Assembly (NCBI RefSeq): GCF_003604195.1
Contig: NZ_QXGR01000003.1
Span: 248,001 to 312,000, forward strand
Source of the DNA: Simplicispira lacusdiani
GTDB taxonomy: Bacteria; Pseudomonadota; Gammaproteobacteria; Burkholderiales; Burkholderiaceae_C
DNA length: 64,000 bases
Direction: 5' to 3'
Below, piece by piece: positions 18,937-27,188 of this stretch. The translations under genes were made by a program, and so were the position numbers. The number at the start of each line of letters is the position of its first letter. Position 1 is the first letter of the stretch. The notes under the pieces were generated by a model. The model had not been told where the DNA came from, ran no database searches, and worked only from the letters and a program-made list of their open reading frames with translations.

Positions 18937-19904
18937 CAGTAGGCCTCGCGGAATTTGCGGCGCAGCCAGTAGCCCAGCAGGTTGAACGACAGCGTCATGA
19001 GCATCAGCGTCAAGCCGGCGGCGAAGATGGTCTGGTAGCCGATGCTGGCATGGGGAAGATCACCCAGCGCCACCTGCACGATGAACGAGGTGACGGTCGC
19101 AGCGGGCTCCAGGGGGTTGAGCGTGAGGTTGGGCTGCATGCCGGCGGCCACCGCCAGGATCATGGTCTCGCCCACGGCGCGGGAGATGCCCAGGATGTAA
19201 GCCGACGCAATGCCCGAGAAGGCCGCCGGCACCACCACGCGGGTGGCCGTCTGGAAGCGCGTCGATCCCAAGGCATAGGCGCCTTCGCGCAGGCTCATCG
19301 GCACGGCGCGCATCGCGTCCTCGGACAGCGAGGACACATAGGGGATGATCATGACTCCCATCACGATGCCGGCCGACAGCACGTTGAAGGTAGGCAGGTC
19401 TGGGTAGACCTTCTGGATCAGCGGCGTGACCACCAGCAGCGCGAAAAAACCATAGATGATGGTGGGCACGCCGGACAGCAGCTCCAGCACCGGCTTGAGG
19501 ATTTCGCGGGATTTGTGCCCCGCGAACTCGGACAGGTAGATGGCGATGATGGTGCCCAGCGGGATGGCGATCAGCAGCGCCACGGCCGAGCTGGAGACCG
19601 TTCCCGCCAGCAGCACGCCGATGCCGAAATGCGCATCGTCGAACAGCGGCGTCCACTGCGTGTCCGTCAGGAATTGCCACACCGGCACATGCGTGAAGAA
19701 AAGAAGCGATTCCTTCACCAGGATGTAGACGATCGCCAGCGTGGTGAACACCGAGACGCAGGCTGCCAGGAGCAAAACGCTCTCGACCAGCTTGTCCTTG
19801 CGCTTGCGGGCCGCCTTGGACCGGGCCAGCTGCGCGAGCCGGGCCTCTCCCGTGAGGGGTGGATTCGACATGATGCGATCCGGGGTAGTGGTGGACGCGG
19901 TCAT
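18936..19904 (-). CDS. pstC: Phosphate ABC transporter permease PstC
   Basis: 322-aa permease subunit partnering PstA. Six predicted helices follow a charged N-terminus (about residues 1-35). The EAA loop is DAMRAVPMSLREGAYALGSTRFQTA and the loop LLSGVPTIIYGFFALLV is typical. A second in-frame ATG eleven codons in (MSNPPLTGE) is an alternative start. The gene sits 86 bp downstream of pstS. Confidence 0.95.
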   Translation of the reverse strand: MTASTTTPDRIMSNPPLTGEARLAQLARSKAARKRKDKLVESVLLLAACVSVFTTLAIVYILVKESLLFFTHVPVWQFLTDTQWTPLFDDAHFGIGVLLAGTVSSSAVALLIAIPLGTIIAIYLSEFAGHKSREILKPVLELLSGVPTIIYGFFALLVVTPLIQKVYPDLPTFNVLSAGIVMGVMIIPYVSSLSEDAMRAVPMSLREGAYALGSTRFQTATRVVVPAAFSGIASAYILGISRAVGETMILAVAAGMQPNLTLNPLEPAATVTSFIVQVALGDLPHASIGYQTIFAAGLTLMLMTLSFNLLGYWLRRKFREAY

Positions 19905-19990
19905 TTTAGGAATGGAATGGCATCAGGGGTATTGGCCGCACCCGCACCAGGCCCGGAAGGCCCGGCGCAGGGCGCGCACCGGCCAGGCCG

Positions 19991-20983
19991 TTACAGGGAG
20001 GCTTCGCGCTTGAGCAGTTCACCGATGGTGATGCCCACTTCGTTCTTGCCACCGAACACGGTGCCCTTCTTGCCCTTGGCAAGGTGCTCCAGGGCGGTCT
20101 TGTATGCGTCGGCCGGCAGCGGCACGTACTTCACTTCCTTGGCCATCTGCGCGCCCTCCTTCATGAAGAACTCGACAAACTTCTTGACCTCGGGCTTGGC
20201 CAGGGACTTGGCGTTCACATAGATGAAGATGGGGCGGGCCAGGGGCTGGTAGGTCCCGTCGAGCACGGTCTTCTCGCTCGGCGAGACGGCGGGCTTGCCC
20301 TCTTTCTCGACGATCGGCAGCGCCTTGAGCTTGCCCATGTTCTCGGCGTAGTAGGCATAGCCGAAGTAGCCGATGGCATTCACATCGCCCGCCACGCCCT
20401 GCACCAGCACGTTGTCGTCTTCCGAGGCCGTGAAATCGCCCCGGCTGGACTTGGACTTGCCCACGATGGCTTCGGTGAAGTAATCGAAGGTGCCAGAGTC
20501 CGAACCCGCGCCAAACAGCTTGATGGGCTGATCGGGCCATGCCGGGTTGATCTGGTTCCAGCGGGTGACCTTGCCCTGTGCAGCGGGTTCCCACATCTTC
20601 TTCAGTTCAGCCACGGTGGCCTGCTTGAGCCAGGCGTTCTTCGGGTTGATCACCACGGTCAACGCATCGAAGGCCACCGGCAGTTCGTAGTACTCGACGC
20701 CCGCTGCCTTGCAGGCTTCCATTTCCGACTTGGAGATGGGACGCGATGCATTGGAGATGTCGGTCTCGGCGCGGCAGAACTTCTTGAATCCGCCGCCAGT
20801 GCCAGACACACCCACCGTGACCTTGGTGCCCTTGCTGGCCTTCTGGAACTCCTCGGCGACAGCTTCGGTCACCGGGTATACGGTGCTGGAACCATCCACT
20901 TTCACCACCTGGGCCAGGGCAGGCGCGCCCAGAAACGCCAGGGCGGAAGCCGCCAGCAGGGATTTGACATCGAGCTTTTTCAT
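19991..20983 (-). CDS. pstS: Phosphate-binding periplasmic protein PstS
   Basis: 330-aa periplasmic phosphate receptor of the Pst importer. The Sec signal peptide (MKKLDVKSLLAAS..APALAQ, cleavage near residue 25) precedes VDGSSTVYPVTEAVAEEF, the first phosphate loop; the others are GTGGGFKKFCRAETDISNASR and GSDSGTFDYFTE. The ATG at 20983 begins the signal peptide; the in-frame extension to 21070 would place non-signal residues first. A candidate Pho box lies about 46 bp upstream. Confidence 0.96.
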   Translation of the reverse strand: MKKLDVKSLLAASALAFLGAPALAQVVKVDGSSTVYPVTEAVAEEFQKASKGTKVTVGVSGTGGGFKKFCRAETDISNASRPISKSEMEACKAAGVEYYELPVAFDALTVVINPKNAWLKQATVAELKKMWEPAAQGKVTRWNQINPAWPDQPIKLFGAGSDSGTFDYFTEAIVGKSKSSRGDFTASEDDNVLVQGVAGDVNAIGYFGYAYYAENMGKLKALPIVEKEGKPAVSPSEKTVLDGTYQPLARPIFIYVNAKSLAKPEVKKFVEFFMKEGAQMAKEVKYVPLPADAYKTALEHLAKGKKGTVFGGKNEVGITIGELLKREASL

Positions 20984-21028
20984 GTGAGTCCTCGGGATAG
21001 GAAAGGATTGACGCAACTTTATGTACCT

Positions 21029-21052
21029 TGTGTGACTGTTTCGTGACACAGT
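21029..21052 (-). promoter_or_regulatory. Candidate Pho box upstream of pstS
   Basis: On the minus strand, CTGTGTCACG-aaACAGTCACAC contains TGTCAC and AGTCAC with an 11-bp period, the spacing of tandem PhoB half-sites. It lies about 46 bp before the pstS ATG. Match to the CTGTCAT consensus is imperfect. Confidence 0.55.
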
Positions 21053-21363
21053 CATCGAACCGCCCGGCACTGGCGGGCGGCCGTCTTGCCGTTGTGCTGC
21101 AGTTCCATGGTGCCCTGCGTCAGCAGCTTCCAGCCCTCGCCTTCGTAGACACCCCCACCCTTGTGATCCAGTTCATAGCCGCCTTCGTGGCGGATGCGCA
21201 CCGAGCTGCCATCGGCCGCCAGCCGGGCCTGGAGACGCTTGCCGCCCTCGCATTCGTAGGCGACAAACTTGCCGGCCTGCATGCCGACCGGAACAGCGGA
21301 GCCAGTGGCGCAGCCGGCAAGCAGCGCGGCACCCAGCAAAGAGACGGAGAGAGCGAATTTCAT
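21052..21363 (-). CDS. Small lipoprotein, MliC-like (putative lysozyme inhibitor fold)
   Basis: 103-aa lipoprotein precursor. The signal peptide MKFALSVSLLGAALLAGC ends in a lipobox (LLAGC), so Cys18 would be lipidated. The mature part has YECEGGKRLQARL near the start, a central GGYELD..GEGWKLLTQG segment and a C-terminal Cys (RQCRAV), resembling the MliC beta-barrel that inhibits c-type lysozyme, with an analogous pair of cysteines. The typical MliC SGxxY motif is not exact, so the family call is tentative. It is immediately upstream of pstS on the same strand and has its own candidate Pho box. Confidence 0.7.
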   Translation of the reverse strand: MKFALSVSLLGAALLAGCATGSAVPVGMQAGKFVAYECEGGKRLQARLAADGSSVRIRHEGGYELDHKGGGVYEGEGWKLLTQGTMELQHNGKTAARQCRAVR

Positions 21364-21413
21364 CGGCAGATCCTTCAACAAGAATGAAACAACACAGGCA
21401 CTATTGCGCGCGG

Positions 21414-21433
21414 TCGTGACACTGCGATGACGG
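21414..21433 (-). promoter_or_regulatory. Candidate Pho box upstream of the small lipoprotein gene
   Basis: Minus strand CCGTCATCGCAGTGTCACG: the GTCA cores are 11 bp apart. A further CCGTCAT occurs at 21441-21447 (14-bp spacing). It lies about 50 bp upstream of the lipoprotein ATG. Near ppx on the other side, TGACGG (21485-21490) and CCGTCA (21501-21506) form an inverted repeat. The whole gap 21364-21576 is thus rich in PhoB-like half-sites. Confidence 0.45.
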
Positions 21434-21576
21434 TTTCTTGATGACGGCGGATCAAGCCACGCACCCATCCGCTGCCGCTGGACATGACGGCATCATGAAA
21501 CCGTCAAAAAAATGCTGCACACTTGCCGTTCGGCCCCTCCCTGCGCACCATCCCTGCGTTCCATCCCCCGTCACCC

Positions 21577-23055
21577 ATGCAAAACGGCACCTTTCTCGCT
21601 GCAGTCGACCTTGGCTCGAACAGCTTCCGCCTGGAAATCGGCCGCTATGAGCACGGCCGCATTCAGCGCGTGGAATACCTCAAGGAAACCGTGCGCCAGG
21701 GCAATGGCCTCGACAAGGAGCACAACCTCAGCCTCGAAGCCATGCAACGCGGCTGGGATTGCCTGGCCCGCTTCGCCGAGCGGCTGGCGGGTTTTCCACG
21801 CGCCCAGGTCCGCGCCGTGGCCACCCAGACCCTGCGCGAAGCCCGCAACCGCGAGGTTTTCCTGCAGCACGGCAGCGAAGTGCTGGGTCACCCCATCGAC
21901 GTGGTGTCGGGCCCCGAGGAAGCACGCTTGATCTACCAGGGCGTCTCGCGGTTGCTGCCCCAGTCGGACGAGCGGCGGCTGGTGGTCGACATCGGAGGGC
22001 GTTCCACCGAGCTGATCCTGGGCGAGCGCTTCACGGCGCGGGCCGTTGCCTCGTTCCGCGTGGGCAGCGTGGCCTGGTCCGGCCGCTATTTCCCGGAAGG
22101 CCAGTTCACCAGCGCGGCCTTCGCCGCCGCCGAAATCGCCGCCAAGGCCGTTTTGGACGAGGCCCTGGAAACCTACCGCCCCAGCGCCTGGGACGTGGCC
22201 TACGGCTCCTCGGGCACCGTGGGCGCGGTGGGCGATATCCTGGCTGCTGCCGGGCAGCCCGAGGGCACCATTACACGCGCCGGACTGGACTGGCTGCGCG
22301 AGCGCCTGCTGCGCGCTCAAAGCGCGGACAAAGTCCGGCTCGACGGCCTCAAGGAAGACCGCCGCCCCGTGATCGGCGGCGGACTCAGCGTGCTGCGCGC
22401 CGTGTTCGATCTGCTGGAAATCGACACCATGCATGTCGCCCAGGGCGCGCTGCGCCAAGGCGCCTTGTACGACCTGCTGGACCGCGAGCAACCCGAGACC
22501 GATCTGCGCACCTCCACCGTGCAAGGCCTGCTGCACAGCTTCGCGGTGGAGCGCATCCATGCCGAGCGCGTCGCCCGCACCGCCTGCCAGCTGTTCGAGC
22601 AAGCGGCGCCGGCCCACCCCGGAACCGCCCTGCGCAAGCTGGGCTGGGCGGCGCAACTGCACGAGATCGGCTGCCGCATCTCGCACAGCGATTACCACAG
22701 GCACGGCGCCTATATCCTCGACAACACCGATGTCGCCGGCTTCGCCCAGCACGAGCTGCACCGCCTGGGCTCCCTGGTGCTGGGGCACCGGGGCAAGGTG
22801 CGCAAGCTCGAAGCCGACCTCAACGACGCGACCTTCGCTCTGCAGCTCCTGTGCCTGCGCACTGCCGTGGCCCTGTGCCATGCACGCCGCGATCCCGATA
22901 TGCACGGGCTGAAGCTGACGGTGACAGGCAGGCGCTTCTGCCTTGCCACGCGCTCCGGCTGGGCCGCGGCCTATCCGCAGTCGGCCCATCTGCTGCGCGA
23001 GGAAATGGCCGCATGGCTGCGCACGCCCTGGGAGCTGGAGGTGGTCCTGTCTTGA
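21577..23055 (+). CDS. ppx: Exopolyphosphatase, Ppx/GppA family
   Basis: 492-aa phosphohydrolase that removes terminal phosphates from polyphosphate (Ppx) and/or pppGpp (GppA). The sugar-kinase-like fold shows VDLGSNSFRLEIGR (about residues 9-22), the catalytic segment with Glu in TQTLREARNR, DIGGRSTELILG (about 140-151) and GSSGTVGAVGD. The C-terminal half is an HD-like helical domain (HEIGCRISHSDYHRHGAYI). The ATG at 21577 matches the family N-terminus. It is divergent from the lipoprotein/pst operon and close to ppk. Confidence 0.93.
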   Translation: MQNGTFLAAVDLGSNSFRLEIGRYEHGRIQRVEYLKETVRQGNGLDKEHNLSLEAMQRGWDCLARFAERLAGFPRAQVRAVATQTLREARNREVFLQHGSEVLGHPIDVVSGPEEARLIYQGVSRLLPQSDERRLVVDIGGRSTELILGERFTARAVASFRVGSVAWSGRYFPEGQFTSAAFAAAEIAAKAVLDEALETYRPSAWDVAYGSSGTVGAVGDILAAAGQPEGTITRAGLDWLRERLLRAQSADKVRLDGLKEDRRPVIGGGLSVLRAVFDLLEIDTMHVAQGALRQGALYDLLDREQPETDLRTSTVQGLLHSFAVERIHAERVARTACQLFEQAAPAHPGTALRKLGWAAQLHEIGCRISHSDYHRHGAYILDNTDVAGFAQHELHRLGSLVLGHRGKVRKLEADLNDATFALQLLCLRTAVALCHARRDPDMHGLKLTVTGRRFCLATRSGWAAAYPQSAHLLREEMAAWLRTPWELEVVLS

Positions 23056-23065
23056 TGCCGGAAAT

Positions 23066-23092
23066 AAACGATATATACTGTTTATACCGTTT
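23066..23092. promoter_or_regulatory. 27-bp near-perfect palindrome, candidate operator
   Basis: AAACGATATA-tactgtt-TATACCGTTT: nine of ten arm positions are complementary. It lies 17 bp upstream of the next ATG and overlaps TATACT/TATACC sequences that could serve as -10. It is a strong AT-rich contrast to its surroundings. A dimeric repressor site, possibly for the product of the gene it precedes, is the simplest reading. Confidence 0.6.
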
Positions 23093-23109
23093 CACCAAGG
23101 GAATCCGTC

Positions 23110-23523
23110 ATGGCCACATCGCAGAGCACTGCCGCAACGCCGCCCCAACCCGCATCCTCCCCGGCCCAGCCTGCCCGCAAGGCCGTGCGCAAACCGGTCA
23201 CGCCACGCAAGACCGGCGCTGCGCCCAAGGCCATCGCCGAGCCCAAACCAGCCCCTGTCAAGGTCGCGGCTGCGGCCCCAGAAAAGGAGCACAAGGCCAA
23301 GAAGCCCAAGCTCGTGCGCGACAGCTTCACCATTCCCAAGGATGAATACGCCGCCATCGACACGCTCAAGCTGCGCACCGCCGCGCTGTCGCAACCGGCC
23401 AAGAAAAGTGAACTCCTGCGCGCTGGCCTCAAGGCCCTGGCGGGCATGTCGGACAGTGCGCTGCGAGCCGCGCTGAAGGCCGTTCCAGCCATCAAGACGG
23501 GCCGCCCGAAGTCCGACAAATGA
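23110..23523 (+). CDS. Small basic protein: Ala/Pro/Lys-rich tail plus RHH-like C-terminal domain
   Basis: 137-aa protein. Residues 1-65 are low-complexity, rich in Ala, Pro and Lys, like histone H1/PhaF-type DNA-binding tails. Residues 66-137 are ordered: VRDSFTIPKDEYAAIDTLK reads as a ribbon (beta-strand) followed by a helix, then KKSELLRAGLKALAGMSD as a second helix. This is the pattern of a ribbon-helix-helix DNA-binding dimer. I know no characterised homologue by name. A near-perfect palindrome sits in its promoter, suggesting autoregulation. It lies between ppx and sixA. Confidence 0.78.
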   Translation: MATSQSTAATPPQPASSPAQPARKAVRKPVTPRKTGAAPKAIAEPKPAPVKVAAAAPEKEHKAKKPKLVRDSFTIPKDEYAAIDTLKLRTAALSQPAKKSELLRAGLKALAGMSDSALRAALKAVPAIKTGRPKSDK

Positions 23524-23559
23524 GCAAGGCAGGGGCCGGTGCCCTCCGGCCCCATGGCA

Positions 23560-24021
23560 TCAGAGAAAGTCGGGCGCCTGCACTGCGAGCAGAATGGTTT
23601 CGCTGTGGTCCATGCGCTGGCGCTGGCGCAGCCACCACACGGCGCCCTTGCGCACGGCGCATTCACCCGACCGCATGTCCAGCAACCGGGCCACGGTCTG
23701 GCCCAGCGCGGGCTGGTGCCCGACCACGAGCACGGCCCCGCGCGCACGGGGCCATTGCGCCAGTTCGAGCAGCTCCTGCGGCGAGCCGTCGGGCAGCAGT
23801 TCAGCGCGCAATTTGAACTTGCGGCCCAGCGCCTGCGCCGTCTGCTCCGCACGGCGTGCCGGGCTGGACAAGACCCGCAGACCATCGGGCAGTTGGCGAT
23901 CGAGCCATACCGCCATCCTCGCGGCCTGCTTCTCGCCGCGCGCGGTCAGGGGGCGCTGCAGGTCGTCCATGCCTTCGCCACCCTCTTCCGCCTCGGCGTG
24001 ACGCCACAGTATCAGGTCCAT
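23560..24021 (-). CDS. sixA: Phosphohistidine phosphatase SixA
   Basis: 153-aa histidine phosphatase-superfamily protein. The catalytic RHG-type motif appears as LILWRHAEAEEG near the N-terminus (RHA with the phospho-accepting His at about residue 8), and the second His is in VVGHQPALGQ (about 100). SixA removes phosphate from phosphohistidines such as NPr of the nitrogen-PTS in E. coli. Here it starts 15 bp after the ppk stop, so it is probably co-transcribed with ppk and therefore part of the phosphate response. Confidence 0.9.
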   Translation of the reverse strand: MDLILWRHAEAEEGGEGMDDLQRPLTARGEKQAARMAVWLDRQLPDGLRVLSSPARRAEQTAQALGRKFKLRAELLPDGSPQELLELAQWPRARGAVLVVGHQPALGQTVARLLDMRSGECAVRKGAVWWLRQRQRMDHSETILLAVQAPDFL

Positions 24022-24035
24022 CGCGCGCTCCCGGC

Positions 24036-26234
24036 CTAACCCCGGCCGTTGCGCTCGCCCGCCACCGGCGGGCCGTAGCGCACCATGAGGGCGTTCTGCG
24101 CGCCATGGCCCCTGGCGTATCGCTCGGCACGCGCATACGAGCCTTCGGGCTGAAGCTCCCAGGCATCACGGTCATCGTGCAGGTAGGCCAGCAGACATTC
24201 GTCAATGATGCGCTGGCGCAAATGGGGATCGGTGACGGGCCAGCAGACTTCGACCCGGCGCATCATGTTGCGGTTCATCCAGTCGGCACTGGAAAGGTAC
24301 AGCTCCTCCTCTGCGCCGCAGCGGAAATAGAACACGCGCGAATGCTCCAGGAAACGGCCGATGATGGAGCGCACACGGATGTTCTCGGTCAGTCCCGGGA
24401 GCTGCGCCGGCAGAATGCAAGCGCCGCGCACGATGAGATCGATGCGCGCGCCACGCTGCGCGGCCAGCACCAGCGCGCGTGCCAGTGCCTCGTCGGTCAA
24501 GGCGTTCATCTTGACCACGATGCGGCCGCCCTCGCCCCGCGCCGCGGCCTGGCCGACCTGCTCGATTTTTTCCAGCGTGCGCCGGTGCAAATGGAAGGGC
24601 GCCACCAACAGGCGCCGCATGCGCGGCAGGCGGTTCTGGCTGGCCAGATGGTTGAACACACTGTCCATGTCGGCCGTGGTGTCCTCGTCGGCCGTGAGGT
24701 AGCTCAGGTCCGTGTACAGGCGGGCCGTGCGCGGGTTGTAGTTGCCCGTGGACAGTTGCCCGTAGCGGCGTAGCTGCCGCCCCTCCTTGCGGGTAACCAG
24801 CAGCATCTTGGCGTGGGTTTTCAGGCCCACCACGCCGAACACCACCTGCGCGCCCACCGATTCGAGGGCCTCGGCCCAGTTGATATTGGCCTCCTCGTCG
24901 AAGCGCGCCTTGAGCTCGACGACCGCCATGACCTCCTTGCCACGCCGCACCGCCTCGCGCAGCAGCTCCATGAGTTCAGGATCGGAGCCCGTGCGGTAGA
25001 TGGTCTGCTTGATGGCCACCACCTGCGGGTCGTTCACGGCCTCGCGCAGGAACGCCAGCACACCGTCGAAACTCTCGAACGGCTGGTGGATCAGCACGTC
25101 ATGCTGACGCATCTGGGCCATGATGGACGTACCGGCCGGCATCTGGCGCGGCCAGGCCGGGCGCCAGGCCGGGAACAACAGCCGTGGGTCGGCCACCAGG
25201 TCCACCAGCTGCGCCAGCCGCACTAGGTTCACGGGACCATGTACGCGGTAGAGCGCTGCGGCAGGCAGATCGAACTGGCGCAAGAGGAAATCGGACAGGT
25301 ACTGCGAACAGCCCGAGGACACCTCCAGCCGCACCGCCTGGCCAAAATTGCGCTGCTGCAGCCCTTGGCGCAGCACCATGCGCAGGTTGCGCACGTCCTC
25401 CTCATCCACGGCGAGATCCGAATGCCGCGTGACACGGAATTGCGAGAACTCCGTCACCTGGCGCCCTGGGAACAGGTCCGCCAAATGGGCGCGCACCACG
25501 CTGGACACGCTGACGAACTGCTTGCCCTTGGGCGCGACGCCGGCCGGTAGCCGCGTGAAGCGCGGCAGCACGCGCGGAATCCGGACAATGGCGATCTCGT
25601 TCTCGCGCCCGAACGCATCGGCCCCCTTGAGCCGCACGATGAAATTGAGCGACTTGTTGGCCACCTGCGGAAACGGGTGCGCCGGGTCCAACCCCACGGG
25701 CACCAGCAAGGGCTGCACCTCGCGCGTGAAATATTCGGCGACCCAGCGGCGCTGGGCGGCACTGCGCTCGCCGTGCGGGACGATGCGTATGCCCTCATCC
25801 ATCAGCGCCGGGACCAGAATCTCGTTGTACAGCGCGTACTGGCGTTCCACCAGATCATGCGCCTTGGCCGACAAGGCGTCGAAGGAAGCCGCGCTGTAAG
25901 GCCCCTTGGTCTCACCATTGCGGGCAGCCGTGATGTGCGGCTCGGCGCGCACCTCGAAGAATTCGTCCAGATTGGACGACACGATGCTCAGATAGCGAAG
26001 CCGCTCCAGCAACGGCACATCCGAGCGCGCGGCCCAATCGAACACACGCTCGTTGAAAGCCAGGATGCTGTGGTCGCGATCCAGGAACCGCGCCATGGCG
26101 TGGGGCCGCGCAGGGCGCGCCGGGTGAACGGAAGACGCCGCGCCACCATCTCCCTGCGGCTCATGCGTGGTGTCATCCTCCATTGCGGATTCATGCGACA
26201 GGGTCACGTTTCTTTCATTGGAAAATGGTGACAT
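24036..26234 (-). CDS. ppk1: Polyphosphate kinase 1
   Basis: Reversible synthesis of long-chain polyphosphate from ATP. 732 aa, with the four-domain arrangement. The N domain starts at RFLDRDHSILAFNERVFDWA. The autophosphorylated His is in GLKTHAKMLLVTRKEG, followed by GNYNPRTARLYTDLSYLTAD. The second active-site His region is in the C2 domain (SADWMNRNMMRRVEVCWPV). The ATG at 26234 is chosen; GTG at 26261 and ATG at 26183 are possible alternatives, none with a strong Shine-Dalgarno. It is downstream of olsB and upstream of sixA, with candidate Pho boxes at 26285-26313. Confidence 0.95.
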   Translation of the reverse strand: MSPFSNERNVTLSHESAMEDDTTHEPQGDGGAASSVHPARPARPHAMARFLDRDHSILAFNERVFDWAARSDVPLLERLRYLSIVSSNLDEFFEVRAEPHITAARNGETKGPYSAASFDALSAKAHDLVERQYALYNEILVPALMDEGIRIVPHGERSAAQRRWVAEYFTREVQPLLVPVGLDPAHPFPQVANKSLNFIVRLKGADAFGRENEIAIVRIPRVLPRFTRLPAGVAPKGKQFVSVSSVVRAHLADLFPGRQVTEFSQFRVTRHSDLAVDEEDVRNLRMVLRQGLQQRNFGQAVRLEVSSGCSQYLSDFLLRQFDLPAAALYRVHGPVNLVRLAQLVDLVADPRLLFPAWRPAWPRQMPAGTSIMAQMRQHDVLIHQPFESFDGVLAFLREAVNDPQVVAIKQTIYRTGSDPELMELLREAVRRGKEVMAVVELKARFDEEANINWAEALESVGAQVVFGVVGLKTHAKMLLVTRKEGRQLRRYGQLSTGNYNPRTARLYTDLSYLTADEDTTADMDSVFNHLASQNRLPRMRRLLVAPFHLHRRTLEKIEQVGQAAARGEGGRIVVKMNALTDEALARALVLAAQRGARIDLIVRGACILPAQLPGLTENIRVRSIIGRFLEHSRVFYFRCGAEEELYLSSADWMNRNMMRRVEVCWPVTDPHLRQRIIDECLLAYLHDDRDAWELQPEGSYARAERYARGHGAQNALMVRYGPPVAGERNGRG

Positions 26235-26284
26235 GGGCACGTTCAGAAACGAATGGAACACCCGCGAAGTATTGGACGACCCGG

Positions 26285-26313
26285 TGACAGTTTCATGACA
26301 GTCATGATGACAG
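26285..26313 (-). promoter_or_regulatory. Triple Pho-box half-sites upstream of ppk
   Basis: Three TGACAG cores on the plus strand at 26285-26290, 26296-26301 and 26308-26313 (CTGTCA on the minus strand), spaced 11 and 12 bp. The middle and promoter-distal copies read CTGTCAT exactly. This is the best PhoB-type site in the window and lies about 50 bp upstream of the chosen ppk start. Confidence 0.75.
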
Positions 26314-26351
26314 TCACACCCCCTCGCCTGTCAAGCATTTCCTGCAGAACC

Positions 26352-27188
26352 TCAGCTTCCCAGAAAATGCTTGCGGTAGCGCGCCGGTAGATCCGCCAGG
26401 CGCATCAGCATGGGCAGGTCAGCGGTGTTGAAGTCCGGATCCCACGCGGGCGCGCCCAGCACCCGCGCCCCCAATCGCAGGTAACCCTTGATGAGCGCGG
26501 GTGGCTCGATGTCCAGCGAGGCATCCAGGCGATCCACCGGCAGGGGCAGGCGCGGCAGCACCTGGTACTCGATGGGCGCCAGATGCGTTTCGCGCAGCTG
26601 CCGCCAGATGCTCGCTGCGGCGTCTCCGCAGACCATGCCGTTGTGCATCATGGGAATGCTGGCACAGCCCACCATGGTGTCGAGCCGGTTACGCACCATG
26701 AAGTCGGCCAGCGCGCCCCACAGCGCCAGGATCACGCCGCCATGGCGATGCTGCGCATGCACACAGCTGCGTCCCAACTCCACCATGCGCGAGCGCAGGC
26801 CGCGCAGGCGCGTGAGATCGAATTCCGTATCACTGTAGGTGCAACCGATGCGCCGCGCCTGCTCGGGCGTCAGCACGCGATAGGTACCGATCACCTCGCG
26901 CGTCCGGACATCGCGGACCAGCAAGTGTTCGCAGAAGTCGTCGAAGATGTCGGTGTCATGGCCTGCAATGGTGGCCTTGAGCCTGGCCCCCATCTCGGTG
27001 GCGAAGACCTCGTACCTCAGGCGCTGGGCTTCCCGGACCTCATCGAGGTGGCGCGCCCAAGCCACCTCCACGCCGCCACGCCCGGGCGCATCGACCACCG
27101 CCCCCACCGGGCCGCCCTGGCAATGAAGCGACCCCCGAGGCAGGGACACTGGCGACAGGGGCAGCGTGGGGCTGGGCAAATCATTCAT
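26352..27188 (-). CDS. olsB: OlsB-like L-ornithine N(alpha)-acyltransferase (GNAT fold)
   Basis: 278-aa GNAT-fold acyltransferase of the hemolysin-like/OlsB group, which transfers a 3-hydroxyacyl chain from acyl-carrier protein to ornithine, the first step of phosphate-free ornithine lipid. Typical segments are EAQRLRYEVFATEMGARL (about residues 54-71), VIGTYRVLTPEQARR, ELGRSCVHAQHRHGGVILALW (GNAT acyl-donor region) and the late ALIKGYLRLGARVLG..FNTADL. The ATG at 27188 has a strong AAGGAG 7 bp upstream. The partner O-acyltransferase (OlsA) is not in the window. Adjacency to ppk and the pst operon fits phosphate-starvation membrane remodelling, which is inferred. Confidence 0.85.
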   Translation of the reverse strand: MNDLPSPTLPLSPVSLPRGSLHCQGGPVGAVVDAPGRGGVEVAWARHLDEVREAQRLRYEVFATEMGARLKATIAGHDTDIFDDFCEHLLVRDVRTREVIGTYRVLTPEQARRIGCTYSDTEFDLTRLRGLRSRMVELGRSCVHAQHRHGGVILALWGALADFMVRNRLDTMVGCASIPMMHNGMVCGDAAASIWRQLRETHLAPIEYQVLPRLPLPVDRLDASLDIEPPALIKGYLRLGARVLGAPAWDPDFNTADLPMLMRLADLPARYRKHFLGS

